This document shows, piece after piece, positions 39,117-47,526 of a stretch of DNA of 64,000 nt (position 1 is its first letter; every line of letters begins with the position of its first letter). Below the pieces are notes generated by a model that made no database searches, was not told the origin of the DNA, and saw only the letters and a program-made list of their open reading frames with translations. Source of the stretch: Paradesertivirga mongoliensis (GTDB lineage Bacteria > Bacteroidota > Bacteroidia > Sphingobacteriales > Sphingobacteriaceae); the NCBI RefSeq assembly GCF_024436395.1, contig NZ_JAFMZO010000001.1:1124181-1188180 (forward strand), given 5' to 3'. The position numbers were made by a program, and so were the translations under genes.

Positions 39117-39506
39117 GTGGAAAAAGACAAATTAACATATGCTGTAATTGGGTGTGCCATGAAGGTACATAACACACTTGGCAACGGCTTCCAGGAAGTA
39201 ATATATCAACGCTGTCTGGCGATAGAATTGAATAGAGCTGGCTTGGATTTTCAAAGAGAATTAGAGCAAACTATTTACTATGATGGCATTGAAGTGGGAA
39301 CGAGGAGAGCTGATTTTATTGTGGAAAACACAATCGTCGTTGAATTGAAAGCTTTGTTTGAACTTGAAAATGTCCATTTTGTTCAAACCAAAAACTATCT
39401 TATAGCATATGGATTTAAAAAGGGATTGCTGATAAACTTTGGAGGAACCAGCCTTCAATATAAATTGGTTTTTAATACAAACAATATCTATAAGTGTTCC
39501 AGCTAA
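39117..39506 (+). CDS. GxxExxY protein (PD-(D/E)XK-like nuclease fold)
   Basis: A 129-aa protein with a GTG start at 39117 (MEKDKLTYAVIG). The family-defining GNGFQEVIYQ holds G, E and Y at the required spacing (about residues 24-30), and an Asp in RRADFIV with ELK in VVELKA makes the metal site expected of PD-(D/E)XK nucleases; the LLINFGGTSLQYK end is also typical. The true role of the family is not established as far as I know. It sits alone between the groEL terminator and mscS, bracketed by an inverted repeat 61 bases before the start and 11 bases after the stop, which suggests a cassette. Its base composition is AT-richer than the neighbours. Confidence 0.88.
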   Translation: MEKDKLTYAVIGCAMKVHNTLGNGFQEVIYQRCLAIELNRAGLDFQRELEQTIYYDGIEVGTRRADFIVENTIVVELKALFELENVHFVQTKNYLIAYGFKKGLLINFGGTSLQYKLVFNTNNIYKCSS

Positions 39507-39517
39507 GCGATCACATC

Positions 39518-39540
39518 AATTCTATCATTCTAAAATCCTG
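39518..39540 (-). repeat. Right inverted repeat of the GxxExxY cassette
   Basis: This 23-base copy is the complement of 39032-39055 apart from one missing base and one mismatch. A further degenerate unit (AAATTCTGAATT at 39542-39553) follows it. Confidence 0.8.
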
Positions 39541-39566
39541 TAAATTCTGAATTAAGACAATTACGC

Positions 39567-40352
39567 ATGAACTGGGATAAATTCTACGACAAAGCCTACG
39601 ATTTCATTCTTCTAAACGGCCCGAAGCTTATATCGGCGATCATTATACTCTTTATTGGCTTATGGCTAATAAGGCTCATCAAGAAGTGGCTGATCGCAGG
39701 CATGCAAAAGAGAGATCTGGACCCTTCGCTGCAGCCTTTTTTGCAAAGTATGATCATTATCTCGTTGCAGGTAATGCTGATCATCGGAATCATGCAAATC
39801 GCAGGTTTTACGCTTACCATTTTCACCACGGTGATCGGTGCATTTGGCGTTGCAGCGGGTCTAGCATTGTCGGGTACGCTTCAGAACTTTGCAAGCGGAG
39901 TCTTGATCCTTGCCTTGAAACCCTTCAGAGTCGGTGATAATATTATAGCGCAAGGGCAGGAAGGAACGGTGAATTCTATCCAGATATTTTATACCGTAGT
40001 AACCACATCCGACAATAAAACGGTGATTATTCCGAACAGCAAATTATCCAATGAAATTATCATCAATACCAGCAGGGAAGGTAAACGCCGCCTCGATATA
40101 GAACTCAAACTAAATTACAAAACTGATTTTAACGAGGTAAAGCCGATAATTGAGGAAGTAATTAAATCTTCAAAAAGTATTCTGAAAAGCCCGGAATCAA
40201 AGATTGGAATATCTGCTCTCGAGCCTGACGGATACAAAATAACCGTCTACATCTGGGTTAATCCACATGGCTTTACAGACTCGAAACTTAAGTTTCAGGA
40301 GAAGCTGATAGACGATTTGAAAGTTGCTGGTGTGTTGTTGCCCGGGATGTAA
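39567..40352 (+). CDS. Small-conductance mechanosensitive channel (MscS family)
   Basis: A 261-aa inner-membrane channel with three hydrophobic segments (about 14-32, 55-76 and 80-105). The pore-lining helix is FGVAAGLALSGTLQNFASGVLI, and the MscS beta domain follows with KPFRVGDNIIAQGQEGTVNSIQIFYTVVTT and IPNSKLSNEIIINTS. It releases solutes on hypoosmotic shock. Its length is in the short MscS class. It lies 13 bases past the end of the repeats that close the GxxExxY cassette, convergent with the DUF58 gene with no gap. Confidence 0.93.
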   Translation: MNWDKFYDKAYDFILLNGPKLISAIIILFIGLWLIRLIKKWLIAGMQKRDLDPSLQPFLQSMIIISLQVMLIIGIMQIAGFTLTIFTTVIGAFGVAAGLALSGTLQNFASGVLILALKPFRVGDNIIAQGQEGTVNSIQIFYTVVTTSDNKTVIIPNSKLSNEIIINTSREGKRRLDIELKLNYKTDFNEVKPIIEEVIKSSKSILKSPESKIGISALEPDGYKITVYIWVNPHGFTDSKLKFQEKLIDDLKVAGVLLPGM

Positions 40353-41699
40353 TCAGATCGTTTGCCTTACTTTGATTTCGAGGTAACGGTTAATAGTATT
40401 TATGGTAAGGTTTTGAGGGGATGTCAAAATGGACTGGATACCGTGCCGGGCAAGTTCGAGCACAATCTGCTTTTTTTCGTAGGCAAACTTATCTGCGATG
40501 GTTTTGATATAAATTCCCTCGACATCGCTCGCTGGCTCTTCACTCAGCTTTTTCAGTTCCGTATTCTCAAAAAATACGATAAGCAGTAAATGGAAACGCG
40601 CAATCTTTTTCAGATATGGTAATTGCCTTTCCAGCGATGACATGCTTTCAAAGTTGGTAAAAAATACTACCAGGCTACGCTGTTTTATAGTATGCCGCAC
40701 CGTAAGGTATAAGGCTTCCATATTAAGTTCGAGGTAGCGCGTTTTCTCTTTGTAAAGAACATCCAGAATTTTATTTAGTTGGGCAGGCTTACGGTCGGCG
40801 GGAAGTACCGCCCCGATCTTTTCTGATACGGTGATAATGCCTGCCTTATCATCCTTAAGCATTGCGATATTAGAAAGGGCAAGCGTGGCGTTGATCGAAT
40901 AGTCCAACAGGCTTAGGCCTTCAAAAGGCATTTTCATCGACCTTGATTTATCGATAATACAATAAACATTCTGCGACTTCTCATCCGTAAACGAGTTTAC
41001 CATTAAATCTCCCCGGCGTGCACTGGCTTTCCAGTTAATGGTTCTATAATCATCTCCCGATACATAGTTTTTGACGCGCTCAAATTCCATACTATGGCCT
41101 AATCGGCGTATTTTTTTTATCCCTGCCTCAAGAAGGCGGTTGGAAATAGCCAATAATTCAAACTTCCGCATTTGGAGAAAGGATGGATAAACTTTCAGGG
41201 TTTTGCTTTCCTCAAATGTAAAGCGCCTGCTGATTAAACCCAGCGGTGATCTGGTGTAAATGTGAATATCGCCAAAATCATATTCTCCCCGTTTTAAGGG
41301 TTTTAGTGTGTATTCAATTATTTTTTGCTGTCTGGGAGCCAACCTGCTTTTAAACCAGATGTCTCTTTTTTGAAATTGGAAGGGAATTTCATCAATCACG
41401 CCAATTTTAATTGGAAACGGATAGAAGTTTTCCAGGTGGATTATAATCTTATTATCATCGCCATTGCTTAGTCGCTCAGCAGTGTTTCTCCTTGCAAATA
41501 TTCCCGATTCGATCCTGTAAAGCAGGACGATATCAGTGACAATCAGTAAAATAATCGCTAAGAATACTACAAGGGGGATATCTCCCAGCCATGGGAAGAA
41601 AAAAGATAGAACAAACAAAATCACGACAAAAGTCAAACTGGCAAACAGCAGGTTTGTCAGAAACAGCTCTTTATAGAATTTGGAATAGAAGTTATTCAA
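40353..41699 (-). CDS. DUF58 domain-containing protein
   Basis: A 448-aa protein with two N-terminal membrane helices (about 14-60) and a C-terminal DUF58 domain (about 200-300 core): VKNYVSGDDYRTINWKASARRGDLMVNSF is the family signature, followed by a von Willebrand-A-like fold beginning VYCIIDKSRSM. DUF58 proteins usually pair with MoxR ATPases and a membrane/transglutaminase partner. It is last in a six-gene minus-strand set (SpoIIM, membrane protein, DUF4129, DUF4350, MoxR, DUF58). Biochemical role unknown; complex assembly or envelope stress are the common suggestions for the cluster. Confidence 0.9.
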   Translation of the reverse strand: MNNFYSKFYKELFLTNLLFASLTFVVILFVLSFFFPWLGDIPLVVFLAIILLIVTDIVLLYRIESGIFARRNTAERLSNGDDNKIIIHLENFYPFPIKIGVIDEIPFQFQKRDIWFKSRLAPRQQKIIEYTLKPLKRGEYDFGDIHIYTRSPLGLISRRFTFEESKTLKVYPSFLQMRKFELLAISNRLLEAGIKKIRRLGHSMEFERVKNYVSGDDYRTINWKASARRGDLMVNSFTDEKSQNVYCIIDKSRSMKMPFEGLSLLDYSINATLALSNIAMLKDDKAGIITVSEKIGAVLPADRKPAQLNKILDVLYKEKTRYLELNMEALYLTVRHTIKQRSLVVFFTNFESMSSLERQLPYLKKIARFHLLLIVFFENTELKKLSEEPASDVEGIYIKTIADKFAYEKKQIVLELARHGIQSILTSPQNLTINTINRYLEIKVRQTI

Positions 41700-41714
41700 T
41701 GTTTGGGAATTAGA

Positions 41715-42692
41715 CTATCTCGGAACTTCTATTTTGTGAATGATCTGGGCCAAAACATCGTCGGGTGATACTCCCTCCATTTCTTTGTCGGGGGTCAACA
41801 TAATACGGTGGCGTAAAACAGGGTTTACCGAGCGTATTATATCATCCGGAGTTACGAAGTCTCTTCCATTCATAGCTGCCAAAGCTTTGGCGCTGGTTAC
41901 CACGGCAAGTGTTGCGCGCGGCGATGCTCCCAGATAGAGAGATTTGCTACTCCGCGTATCGTGAATAATCTGTGCAGTAAACTGAAGTAATTCTGGTTTT
42001 ACATAGAGCTGTCTTACCTGGCGTCTTAACTCAATAATTTGCTGAATGCTTAACACAGGCTTAATTTCCTGCAGCTTCTCATCTGTTTTTTGCTGATGTT
42101 GCTGAACTAGGATCTGAGTTTCTTCTTCCAGGCTCGGATAGCTCACTTCAATCTTAAACAAAAACCTGTCTAACTGTGCCTCGGGTAGTCTATAGGTTCC
42201 TTCCTGTTCGATGGGGTTTTGGGTGGCCAATACCATAAAGGGTTCATCCATTTTGTAAGTTCGGCCATCCATCGTGATTTGCCGCTCTTCCATCACTTCA
42301 AACAGGGCTGATTGGGTTTTTGCCGGAGCCCGGTTTATTTCATCAATCAAAACAATATTCCCGAAAACGGGACCCTTTTTAAACTCAAAAGAGGCGTCTT
42401 TCGGGTTAAACACCGAAGTTCCTAACACATCGGAAGGCATCAGATCCGGAGTGAACTGAATTCGTGAAAAGTTAGCGTCGATACATTTGGCGATTAGTTT
42501 TGCTGTGAGTGTTTTCGCTACTCCCGGAACCCCTTCTATCAGGATATGGCCGTCGGCTAAAATTCCTGCAATGAGAAAGTCAATCATCTCACTCTGGCCT
42601 ATAATTACTTTGCTCAGCGAGGTTCTGATAGTATTTACTGCCTCGCTTAGCTGACTCAGGTCGGTTCTGTTCTCAAAAATGTTTTCTTCCAT
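41715..42692 (-). CDS. MoxR family AAA+ ATPase
   Basis: A 325-aa AAA+ ATPase: Walker A EGVPGVAKT, Walker B VLIDEINRAPAKTQSALFEVMEE, sensor 1 in VLATQNPIEQEGTYRLPEAQLDRFLFK, and the sensor-2 region ASPRATLAVVTSAKALAAMNGRDFVTPDDI. These fit MoxR chaperone-like ATPases, which remodel partner proteins, usually the DUF58/VWA products encoded next door. It follows DUF4350 without a gap (stop of one codon next to start of the other) and precedes DUF58 by 15 bases. Confidence 0.95.
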   Translation of the reverse strand: MEENIFENRTDLSQLSEAVNTIRTSLSKVIIGQSEMIDFLIAGILADGHILIEGVPGVAKTLTAKLIAKCIDANFSRIQFTPDLMPSDVLGTSVFNPKDASFEFKKGPVFGNIVLIDEINRAPAKTQSALFEVMEERQITMDGRTYKMDEPFMVLATQNPIEQEGTYRLPEAQLDRFLFKIEVSYPSLEEETQILVQQHQQKTDEKLQEIKPVLSIQQIIELRRQVRQLYVKPELLQFTAQIIHDTRSSKSLYLGASPRATLAVVTSAKALAAMNGRDFVTPDDIIRSVNPVLRHRIMLTPDKEMEGVSPDDVLAQIIHKIEVPR

Positions 42693-43877
42693 TTATTGCT
42701 TTGATTGATATTGAAACTCTTCGATAGTATTGTTTAATGTAATAAGTTGCTGGTCGCTGATTTTACTTTGTGCCTGCAATTCAAGGATATATTTTAAAAG
42801 ACGATGAATCATATCCTGATCCACGCCGGATTTTGCCGAAAGTAAAATTGCGAAATCCTTATTCAGTGTATTCGTTTTAAGTCCATATTTCGACCGGATT
42901 TCTTCAAGGAAGTAAGTGACCTTTTTCTGGGCAATGTTTGAATTGTTGCGCTGCTGATAATAAACCTGGCCCACAACTTTCACAAACTCGACGGATGAAT
43001 TTTTCAATGGCTCAATAACCGGGATGATTCTCTGCCGGCGCTTAATTTCGTATAATACAAATGCCATTAAACTAAAGAGGGCTATATAATATGCCCAGCT
43101 AAGAGCCGGATAGGAGAAAAAGACCCTTAAGGGTGACTGCCCCTCATCAATAGCTCCCAAAGCAGAATATTCGTCCCAAATAATTTGTGGTTTTTGCGGC
43201 AGATGAGAGAGTGCTTTAGCTACATATTCTGCACCGTCGGGCTGTAACATGTTATAATTGGTGAAAAACATGGGGCTGGCTATTATATATAAAGCTCCGC
43301 GCCCGTATTGGTATTTTATAAAATTGGCATGTTTGTTCCCATTTACGCCTAACACCACGGCTTTTGAAGTGTCGTAGCGACTGAAATATTGTTCGCCAAT
43401 ACCTTTATCGAATGTGTGTTTTTTGGCGGGGTTAAGTGATGTATTCGTAAAGCTCACTGGTATTCGGCCGCTTGCCAGCTTACGTTCGCTATTTACCTTA
43501 AGATTCAAACTGTCGGTTAAGTAGGAACTCAGATTGAAGGATGCGATGAAAACGTTGCTGCCTGCGTTCATGTATTTCCGCATTTCCTTAAAATCATATT
43601 CGTCCAGCTTAACATCCGGCGCAATCAGAATGTAGTTGCCCTGGGCCTTTTCGTCTTCCAGTATCACATAAGGCGCATCCCGCAGAGGCCGGACTTCAGC
43701 CTCAGGAAAAATATCGTGTAGGCGGTTGTAAAGAATGTAGGTTCCGAACGGGATTTTATCTTTTTTATCAAAGGTAGGTTTCCAGTTTATCGGTTGGGGG
43801 CGGTTATATTGAGCAATAATATAAAACGTCAGCAGGCTAAAAGCAATTACCAGATAAATCTTCAGGTCTCTCATCAC
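42693..43877 (-). CDS. DUF4350 domain-containing membrane protein
   Basis: A 394-aa protein with one N-terminal helix (LKIYLVIAFSLLTFYIIAQY) and a second at about 260-285 (YYIALFSLMAFVLYEIKRRQ), flanking a soluble domain of the DUF4350 type (FGTYILYNRLHDIFPEAEVRPLRD; GSNVFIASFNLSSYL; RGALYIIASPMFFTNYNMLQPDG). The end is a helical cytosolic region. It overlaps DUF4129 by 4 bases. DUF4350 proteins are constant neighbours of MoxR/DUF58 genes; the domain recalls an amidotransferase-like fold without catalytic residues. Function unknown. Confidence 0.83.
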   Translation of the reverse strand: MMRDLKIYLVIAFSLLTFYIIAQYNRPQPINWKPTFDKKDKIPFGTYILYNRLHDIFPEAEVRPLRDAPYVILEDEKAQGNYILIAPDVKLDEYDFKEMRKYMNAGSNVFIASFNLSSYLTDSLNLKVNSERKLASGRIPVSFTNTSLNPAKKHTFDKGIGEQYFSRYDTSKAVVLGVNGNKHANFIKYQYGRGALYIIASPMFFTNYNMLQPDGAEYVAKALSHLPQKPQIIWDEYSALGAIDEGQSPLRVFFSYPALSWAYYIALFSLMAFVLYEIKRRQRIIPVIEPLKNSSVEFVKVVGQVYYQQRNNSNIAQKKVTYFLEEIRSKYGLKTNTLNKDFAILLSAKSGVDQDMIHRLLKYILELQAQSKISDQQLITLNNTIEEFQYQSKQ

Positions 43878-44584
43878 AAAGTGGCGTTAAAATCCTGAAA
43901 CGAACGATTGATCTTTTCATAAAGCGGGGCGTCAATCCGGAAGCTTCCATACCAAATATATTCAAACCGGTGGGTTAGCCTTCTAAACTCTTCCTTATGG
44001 ATTGGGTTCTGCAATTCCTGGATATAATGGCTGTTCGTTTTATCCAGTTCCCATTTTATTCTTCCGCGACTGTTGAGTGTTTTGAGCGTTCTTAAATACA
44101 AAAGACGGACGGCCAGCCGGAGGTCGTTATTTTTCAACGCCCGGTCGAGTTCTTCCTCAAAAGAGATCTGGTGAATATTTTCAAGACTCTCGGCATATGG
44201 CACTTCAATTTCTGTGGATTTTCCCGTGAATAAATGCGCAAGATCCATCCCCGATAGTTTGATGATCAAAAATATCAAAGCCGCTATTCCAAGTCCGATC
44301 ATCAAGTATTGCAGGAACGTGCCGGTTCCCGAATTGGTAACCGTTTCTTTGAAAAGGCTCCAGAACCAATCCCAGAATTGGTCCCACCAACTGGGTGAAA
44401 TGTCCGGCTGAACTTCTCCGTAGTTAAATTCTTTATTAAGACGGTACTCTTTGATAGCATTGGAGTCGAAGTTTCTTAAGGTAACGCTGCCCTCTATCGC
44501 CGAAGCGGACTTCCTCTGCGAGAAAACCGGAAATGGCATTGTCAAAGCCAGTAAATAAAGGATAGAGGTGCTCAGATTGCGCAT
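43874..44584 (-). CDS. DUF4129 domain-containing protein
   Basis: A 236-aa protein with a signal-like N-terminus (SILYLLALTMPFPVFSQ), a short periplasmic part rich in Trp (PSWWDQFWDWFWSLF), one helix (YLMIGLGIAALIFLIIKL, about 92-110) and a C-terminal cytosolic DUF4129 domain (LDRALKNNDLRLAVRLLYLRTLKTLNSRGRI; FRRLTHRFEYIWYGSFRID). It belongs to the MoxR/DUF58 cluster and overlaps DUF4350 by 4 bases. Function unknown. Confidence 0.82.
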   Translation of the reverse strand: MRNLSTSILYLLALTMPFPVFSQRKSASAIEGSVTLRNFDSNAIKEYRLNKEFNYGEVQPDISPSWWDQFWDWFWSLFKETVTNSGTGTFLQYLMIGLGIAALIFLIIKLSGMDLAHLFTGKSTEIEVPYAESLENIHQISFEEELDRALKNNDLRLAVRLLYLRTLKTLNSRGRIKWELDKTNSHYIQELQNPIHKEEFRRLTHRFEYIWYGSFRIDAPLYEKINRSFQDFNATL

Positions 44585-44589
44585 AAAGA

Positions 44590-45453
44590 CTAATATTGCT
44601 CTTCAGGCAAGTCACTGTCGGGTTTATTCTGGCCGATCATATCGACTCTGTCCATCAAACCTGTTCCTTCTTTCAATTCTACCAGATTAAAATAGCAGAG
44701 TGCCACAGCAACATAAGGCAAAAAGTAAAAGATCTGGACCGCCGTTTCTAATACAGTATTCAGTATCACGATAGGTCCAGAAACGTCGGTTTTGGTGATG
44801 AACACAGATCCTGCAGTTAATAATGCAACGGGCAAAACCACGACCATTGTGGCAGCTACCATTACCAGCATAACAATAAACATGGCGCCAAAGGTCGTCC
44901 ACCAATGGTCTTTAACCAGTTTAAACCCACGATCGAATGCGTAGCTGAATGATCCATTTTCGAACACAATAATTGCCATAATGATGGATGTAGGCGGCCA
45001 TAAATAAATTCCTGGAATCACGCAGAGCATTAAACCCACAACAAGTAAAATAGCGAGCAGAACACCCGAACCCAGTACCCGGAAAAAGAAGTATTTTACG
45101 CTTTCCCAAACTTCTTCAACCGCGGGCGCCTCATTGCCCTTCTGTACGTATAAATTGATAAAGCTGAAAACGGTTGCCGAAATAGATGTGTAAAAGAGCA
45201 GCATAAAAACCATACTGACAGCATACTCCCACCCCAGAACCGTTTTTGGGCTTTCCGCTTCACCGCTGGCAACGCCTTCTTGCACCCGCAGGGCATAAAA
45301 CGTTGCGGCTACAATACTGGCTACCAAAAAGAATCCGCAAATAATAAAAATGGATTTTAAAAGCGGTTTAAGATTCTGTTTTGAAAATACGAATGTATCG
45401 TTAACAAGCTGGCCGAAATCACGGACCTGGCGAAATTCAATGTTCTCTCTCAT
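44590..45453 (-). CDS. Multi-pass membrane protein of the MoxR/DUF58 cluster
   Basis: A 287-aa protein with about six hydrophobic segments (starting LLKSIFIICGFFLVASIVAA and VLLAILLVVGLMLCVIPGIYL) and a charged N-terminus beginning FRQVRDFGQLVNDTFVFSKQ. The VIPGIYLWPPTSI motif and the pattern of helices resemble the glycerophosphoryl diester phosphodiesterase membrane-domain/DUF4013-like families, which is a weak similarity. It overlaps the SpoIIM-like gene by 17 bases and lies 5 bases before DUF4129, so it is clearly part of this operon. Function unknown. Confidence 0.75.
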   Translation of the reverse strand: MRENIEFRQVRDFGQLVNDTFVFSKQNLKPLLKSIFIICGFFLVASIVAATFYALRVQEGVASGEAESPKTVLGWEYAVSMVFMLLFYTSISATVFSFINLYVQKGNEAPAVEEVWESVKYFFFRVLGSGVLLAILLVVGLMLCVIPGIYLWPPTSIIMAIIVFENGSFSYAFDRGFKLVKDHWWTTFGAMFIVMLVMVAATMVVVLPVALLTAGSVFITKTDVSGPIVILNTVLETAVQIFYFLPYVAVALCYFNLVELKEGTGLMDRVDMIGQNKPDSDLPEEQY

Positions 45454-46405
45454 TAAGGTTTGGGTTAGTTTTTTGATATATAAGGTTAGGATAAATTACA
45501 ACATACCAGATAATAAAGATGAAGGATGCCGCAAGAATAGAAATACTTAGCCATACAGGCATCTCGGTATGGCGGGTGATGTAACCTTCAAGAAAGGCCG
45601 CGCAAAGAAAAATCGGAACCAGGCCGATAATAATTTTGGTGCCTTCTTTTGCGCCGCGTTTCAAAGACTCGACACGCGTAAAGGTTTTTGGAAAAAGAAT
45701 ACTGTTTCCAAGCACCAGTCCGGCGGCCCCTGCTATTACAATGGCCGAGATCTCGAGAGTTCCGTGGATCCAAATAACCAAGATCGACTGCCAGCCCAAA
45801 CCATGACTGAAGAAATAATATTGGAATGCACCCAACATGATACCGTTCCTTAGCAAGGCGTATAGCGTGCCAACAGACAACAAGCAGCCCAGTACAAACA
45901 TTGTGAATGACACATAAATATTGTTCATAGCGATGTAGATGAACATGGTAAGCGAATCGTGCTTTTTATAAACGCCAAAAGGATCGCCTTTTTCAATGTT
46001 ATCGTTGGTCATGTTCACATAGCCGTCGCCCAGAATCAGCCTTACGAAAGTATCGTCGTATTTCGCAGAAAGTGCCCCTATAGCGGAAAAAGTTAGAAAA
46101 AATAGGAGGGAGTAAAGTAAGGGTTTCTGATGATTCTTAAAAAGCAGGGGTAATTCGGATTTCCAGAAGAGAAAGAAGCGATTGCTTTTTTCTTTCTTAT
46201 TGCGATAAATAGACTGGTGGTATCTGGAGGCCAGGCCGTTTAAATAAGCTGTGGTTTTTGATTTGGGATAGAATGTTTTGGCAAAAGCTAAGTCATCAGT
46301 TATGCTGATAAACTGTGATGCCATCTCGTCGGGATTCTGAGTATGTAATTTTTCATACTTCTCCCATTTACTCGAATTTTGTTTAACAAACAGGGCTTCC
46401 CTCAT
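45437..46405 (-). CDS. SpoIIM (DUF95) family membrane protein
   Basis: A 322-aa inner-membrane protein with a cytosolic N-terminus and about five or six helices. SpoIIM-type motifs are MFIYIAMNNIYVSFTMFVLGCLLSVG, FSHGLGWQSILVIWIHGTLEI and VESLKRGAKEGTKIIIGLVPI. In this lineage the family has no spore role; it usually travels with RDD and MoxR/DUF58 genes. First gene of the six-gene minus-strand cluster, divergent from the RDD gene 91 bases away. Confidence 0.88.
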   Translation of the reverse strand: MREALFVKQNSSKWEKYEKLHTQNPDEMASQFISITDDLAFAKTFYPKSKTTAYLNGLASRYHQSIYRNKKEKSNRFFLFWKSELPLLFKNHQKPLLYSLLFFLTFSAIGALSAKYDDTFVRLILGDGYVNMTNDNIEKGDPFGVYKKHDSLTMFIYIAMNNIYVSFTMFVLGCLLSVGTLYALLRNGIMLGAFQYYFFSHGLGWQSILVIWIHGTLEISAIVIAGAAGLVLGNSILFPKTFTRVESLKRGAKEGTKIIIGLVPIFLCAAFLEGYITRHTEMPVWLSISILAASFIFIIWYVVIYPNLIYQKTNPNLNEREH

Positions 46406-46496
46406 CGTAATTCCAGGCAGGAATAATTTCAGTTAAAATAGTTACAATATTTAAATACGCAACAAAAAAATTAAATTAGGGGATTATATTTGATAT

Positions 46497-47234
46497 ATGC
46501 ACACTATCCGGATCACAACCCCTCAAAATATTGACATTGACTATGAATATGCTGGATTAGGAGAGCGGATCTTGGCAAGGTTAATTGATCTTGGAGTCTT
46601 CTTTGTGCTGTTCCTCGCTGCAGCTGCGTCAGAAGGAGTCTTTCATCAATTCGATAATCTTTTCAAAGGATTTCCAATTGCGATGGCATTTTGGCTTTTG
46701 CTGCTTGCTTTCTATGATTTAATATGTGAAGCTTTTTTTAACGGACAGAGTGTTGGAAAACGAATAATGAAGATAAAAGTCATCAGCCTCGACGGTTCTC
46801 AGCCCTCTTTCGGGCAGTATCTGATGAGATGGCTTTTTAGGATCGTTGATTTTGGAATTACCTTTCAATTAGGAGCGTTGGTTTCTGTTGTCCTTACCGA
46901 AAAAAATCAGCGAATTGGCGATCTCGTAGCCGGCACTACTCTCATCCGGACCCATCCAAGAACAAACTTCAATCAGGTAGCTTTCGCTCCTGTAGATGAA
47001 AATTATCAGCCCGTTTTTCAGGAAGCCAGTCAGCTGCGTAACTCGGAGATTGTGCTTATTCACGAGGTAATTGAGAATGTAAGAAGAAGCGATAATTTCC
47101 CCTTGTTGTATCAAACGGCAGCACGACTTAAGCAGCACTTAAATATTGTAGCTCCGTATGGCATGGACGATCTGGCTTTTCTCGAAACCCTGGTTAAAGA
47201 TTATAATTACGCCGCTGTAAGAGAAGAAGTTTGA
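46497..47234 (+). CDS. RDD family membrane protein
   Basis: A 245-aa protein with an RDD domain (about 15-150) holding three helices: GLGERILARLIDLGVFFVLF carries the family Arg-Asp pattern, then FWLLLLAFYDLICEAFFNGQSVGKRIMKIKV and FRIVDFGITFQLGALVSVVLTEKNQRIGDLVAGT. About 150-245 is a soluble tail. It is divergent from the SpoIIM-like gene, an arrangement I associate with many Bacteroidota, and its last 28 bases overlap the DUF2752 gene on the other strand. Proposed roles of RDD proteins include ion/solute transport; not shown here. Confidence 0.9.
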   Translation: MHTIRITTPQNIDIDYEYAGLGERILARLIDLGVFFVLFLAAAASEGVFHQFDNLFKGFPIAMAFWLLLLAFYDLICEAFFNGQSVGKRIMKIKVISLDGSQPSFGQYLMRWLFRIVDFGITFQLGALVSVVLTEKNQRIGDLVAGTTLIRTHPRTNFNQVAFAPVDENYQPVFQEASQLRNSEIVLIHEVIENVRRSDNFPLLYQTAARLKQHLNIVAPYGMDDLAFLETLVKDYNYAAVREEV

Positions 47235-47494
47235 TCGATCAATTTGATCGTATAAGAAAGAATAATAACCCCGGCCGACGCGTATAAAAGCACTTTTCTC
47301 AGCATTTGTAATTCCTTAACGGGATAGAAAATCTCGAAAGCACTGACCAAGGACAAAATCAAAATGAGTACCGCTGCTGGGTACAGCTGCAGACTGATAA
47401 CATAGTCTCCTCGAAACAATGCCATCACAGAGCGCTGGAAACCGCAACCCGGGCAGTCGAGTCCTGTGATATGTTTAAAGAAGCAGGGCAGCAT
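47207..47494 (-). CDS. DUF2752 domain-containing protein
   Basis: A 95-aa membrane protein with the signature ITGLDCPGCGFQRSVMALFRGDYVISLQLYP and two helices (about 41-56 and 67-85). DUF2752 proteins are short two- or three-helix proteins of unknown function. It is convergent with the RDD gene (28-base overlap) and lies 33 bases downstream of lipB on the same strand, which suggests co-transcription with it. Confidence 0.85.
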   Translation of the reverse strand: MLPCFFKHITGLDCPGCGFQRSVMALFRGDYVISLQLYPAAVLILILSLVSAFEIFYPVKELQMLRKVLLYASAGVIILSYTIKLIDQTSSLTAA

Positions 47495-47526
47495 GCTTGT
47501 GTCTTATTTCCGAAAATAAATATTTT

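Noticed and set aside
45569..45853. Plus-strand open frame inside the SpoIIM-like gene
   Set aside because: No hydrophobic or domain pattern; the minus strand is the conserved coding strand.
46485..46492. TATATTTG as -7 box of the RDD gene
   Set aside because: It matches the consensus but lies only 5 bases before the start codon, so the transcript would begin inside the gene; chance match in AT-rich DNA.
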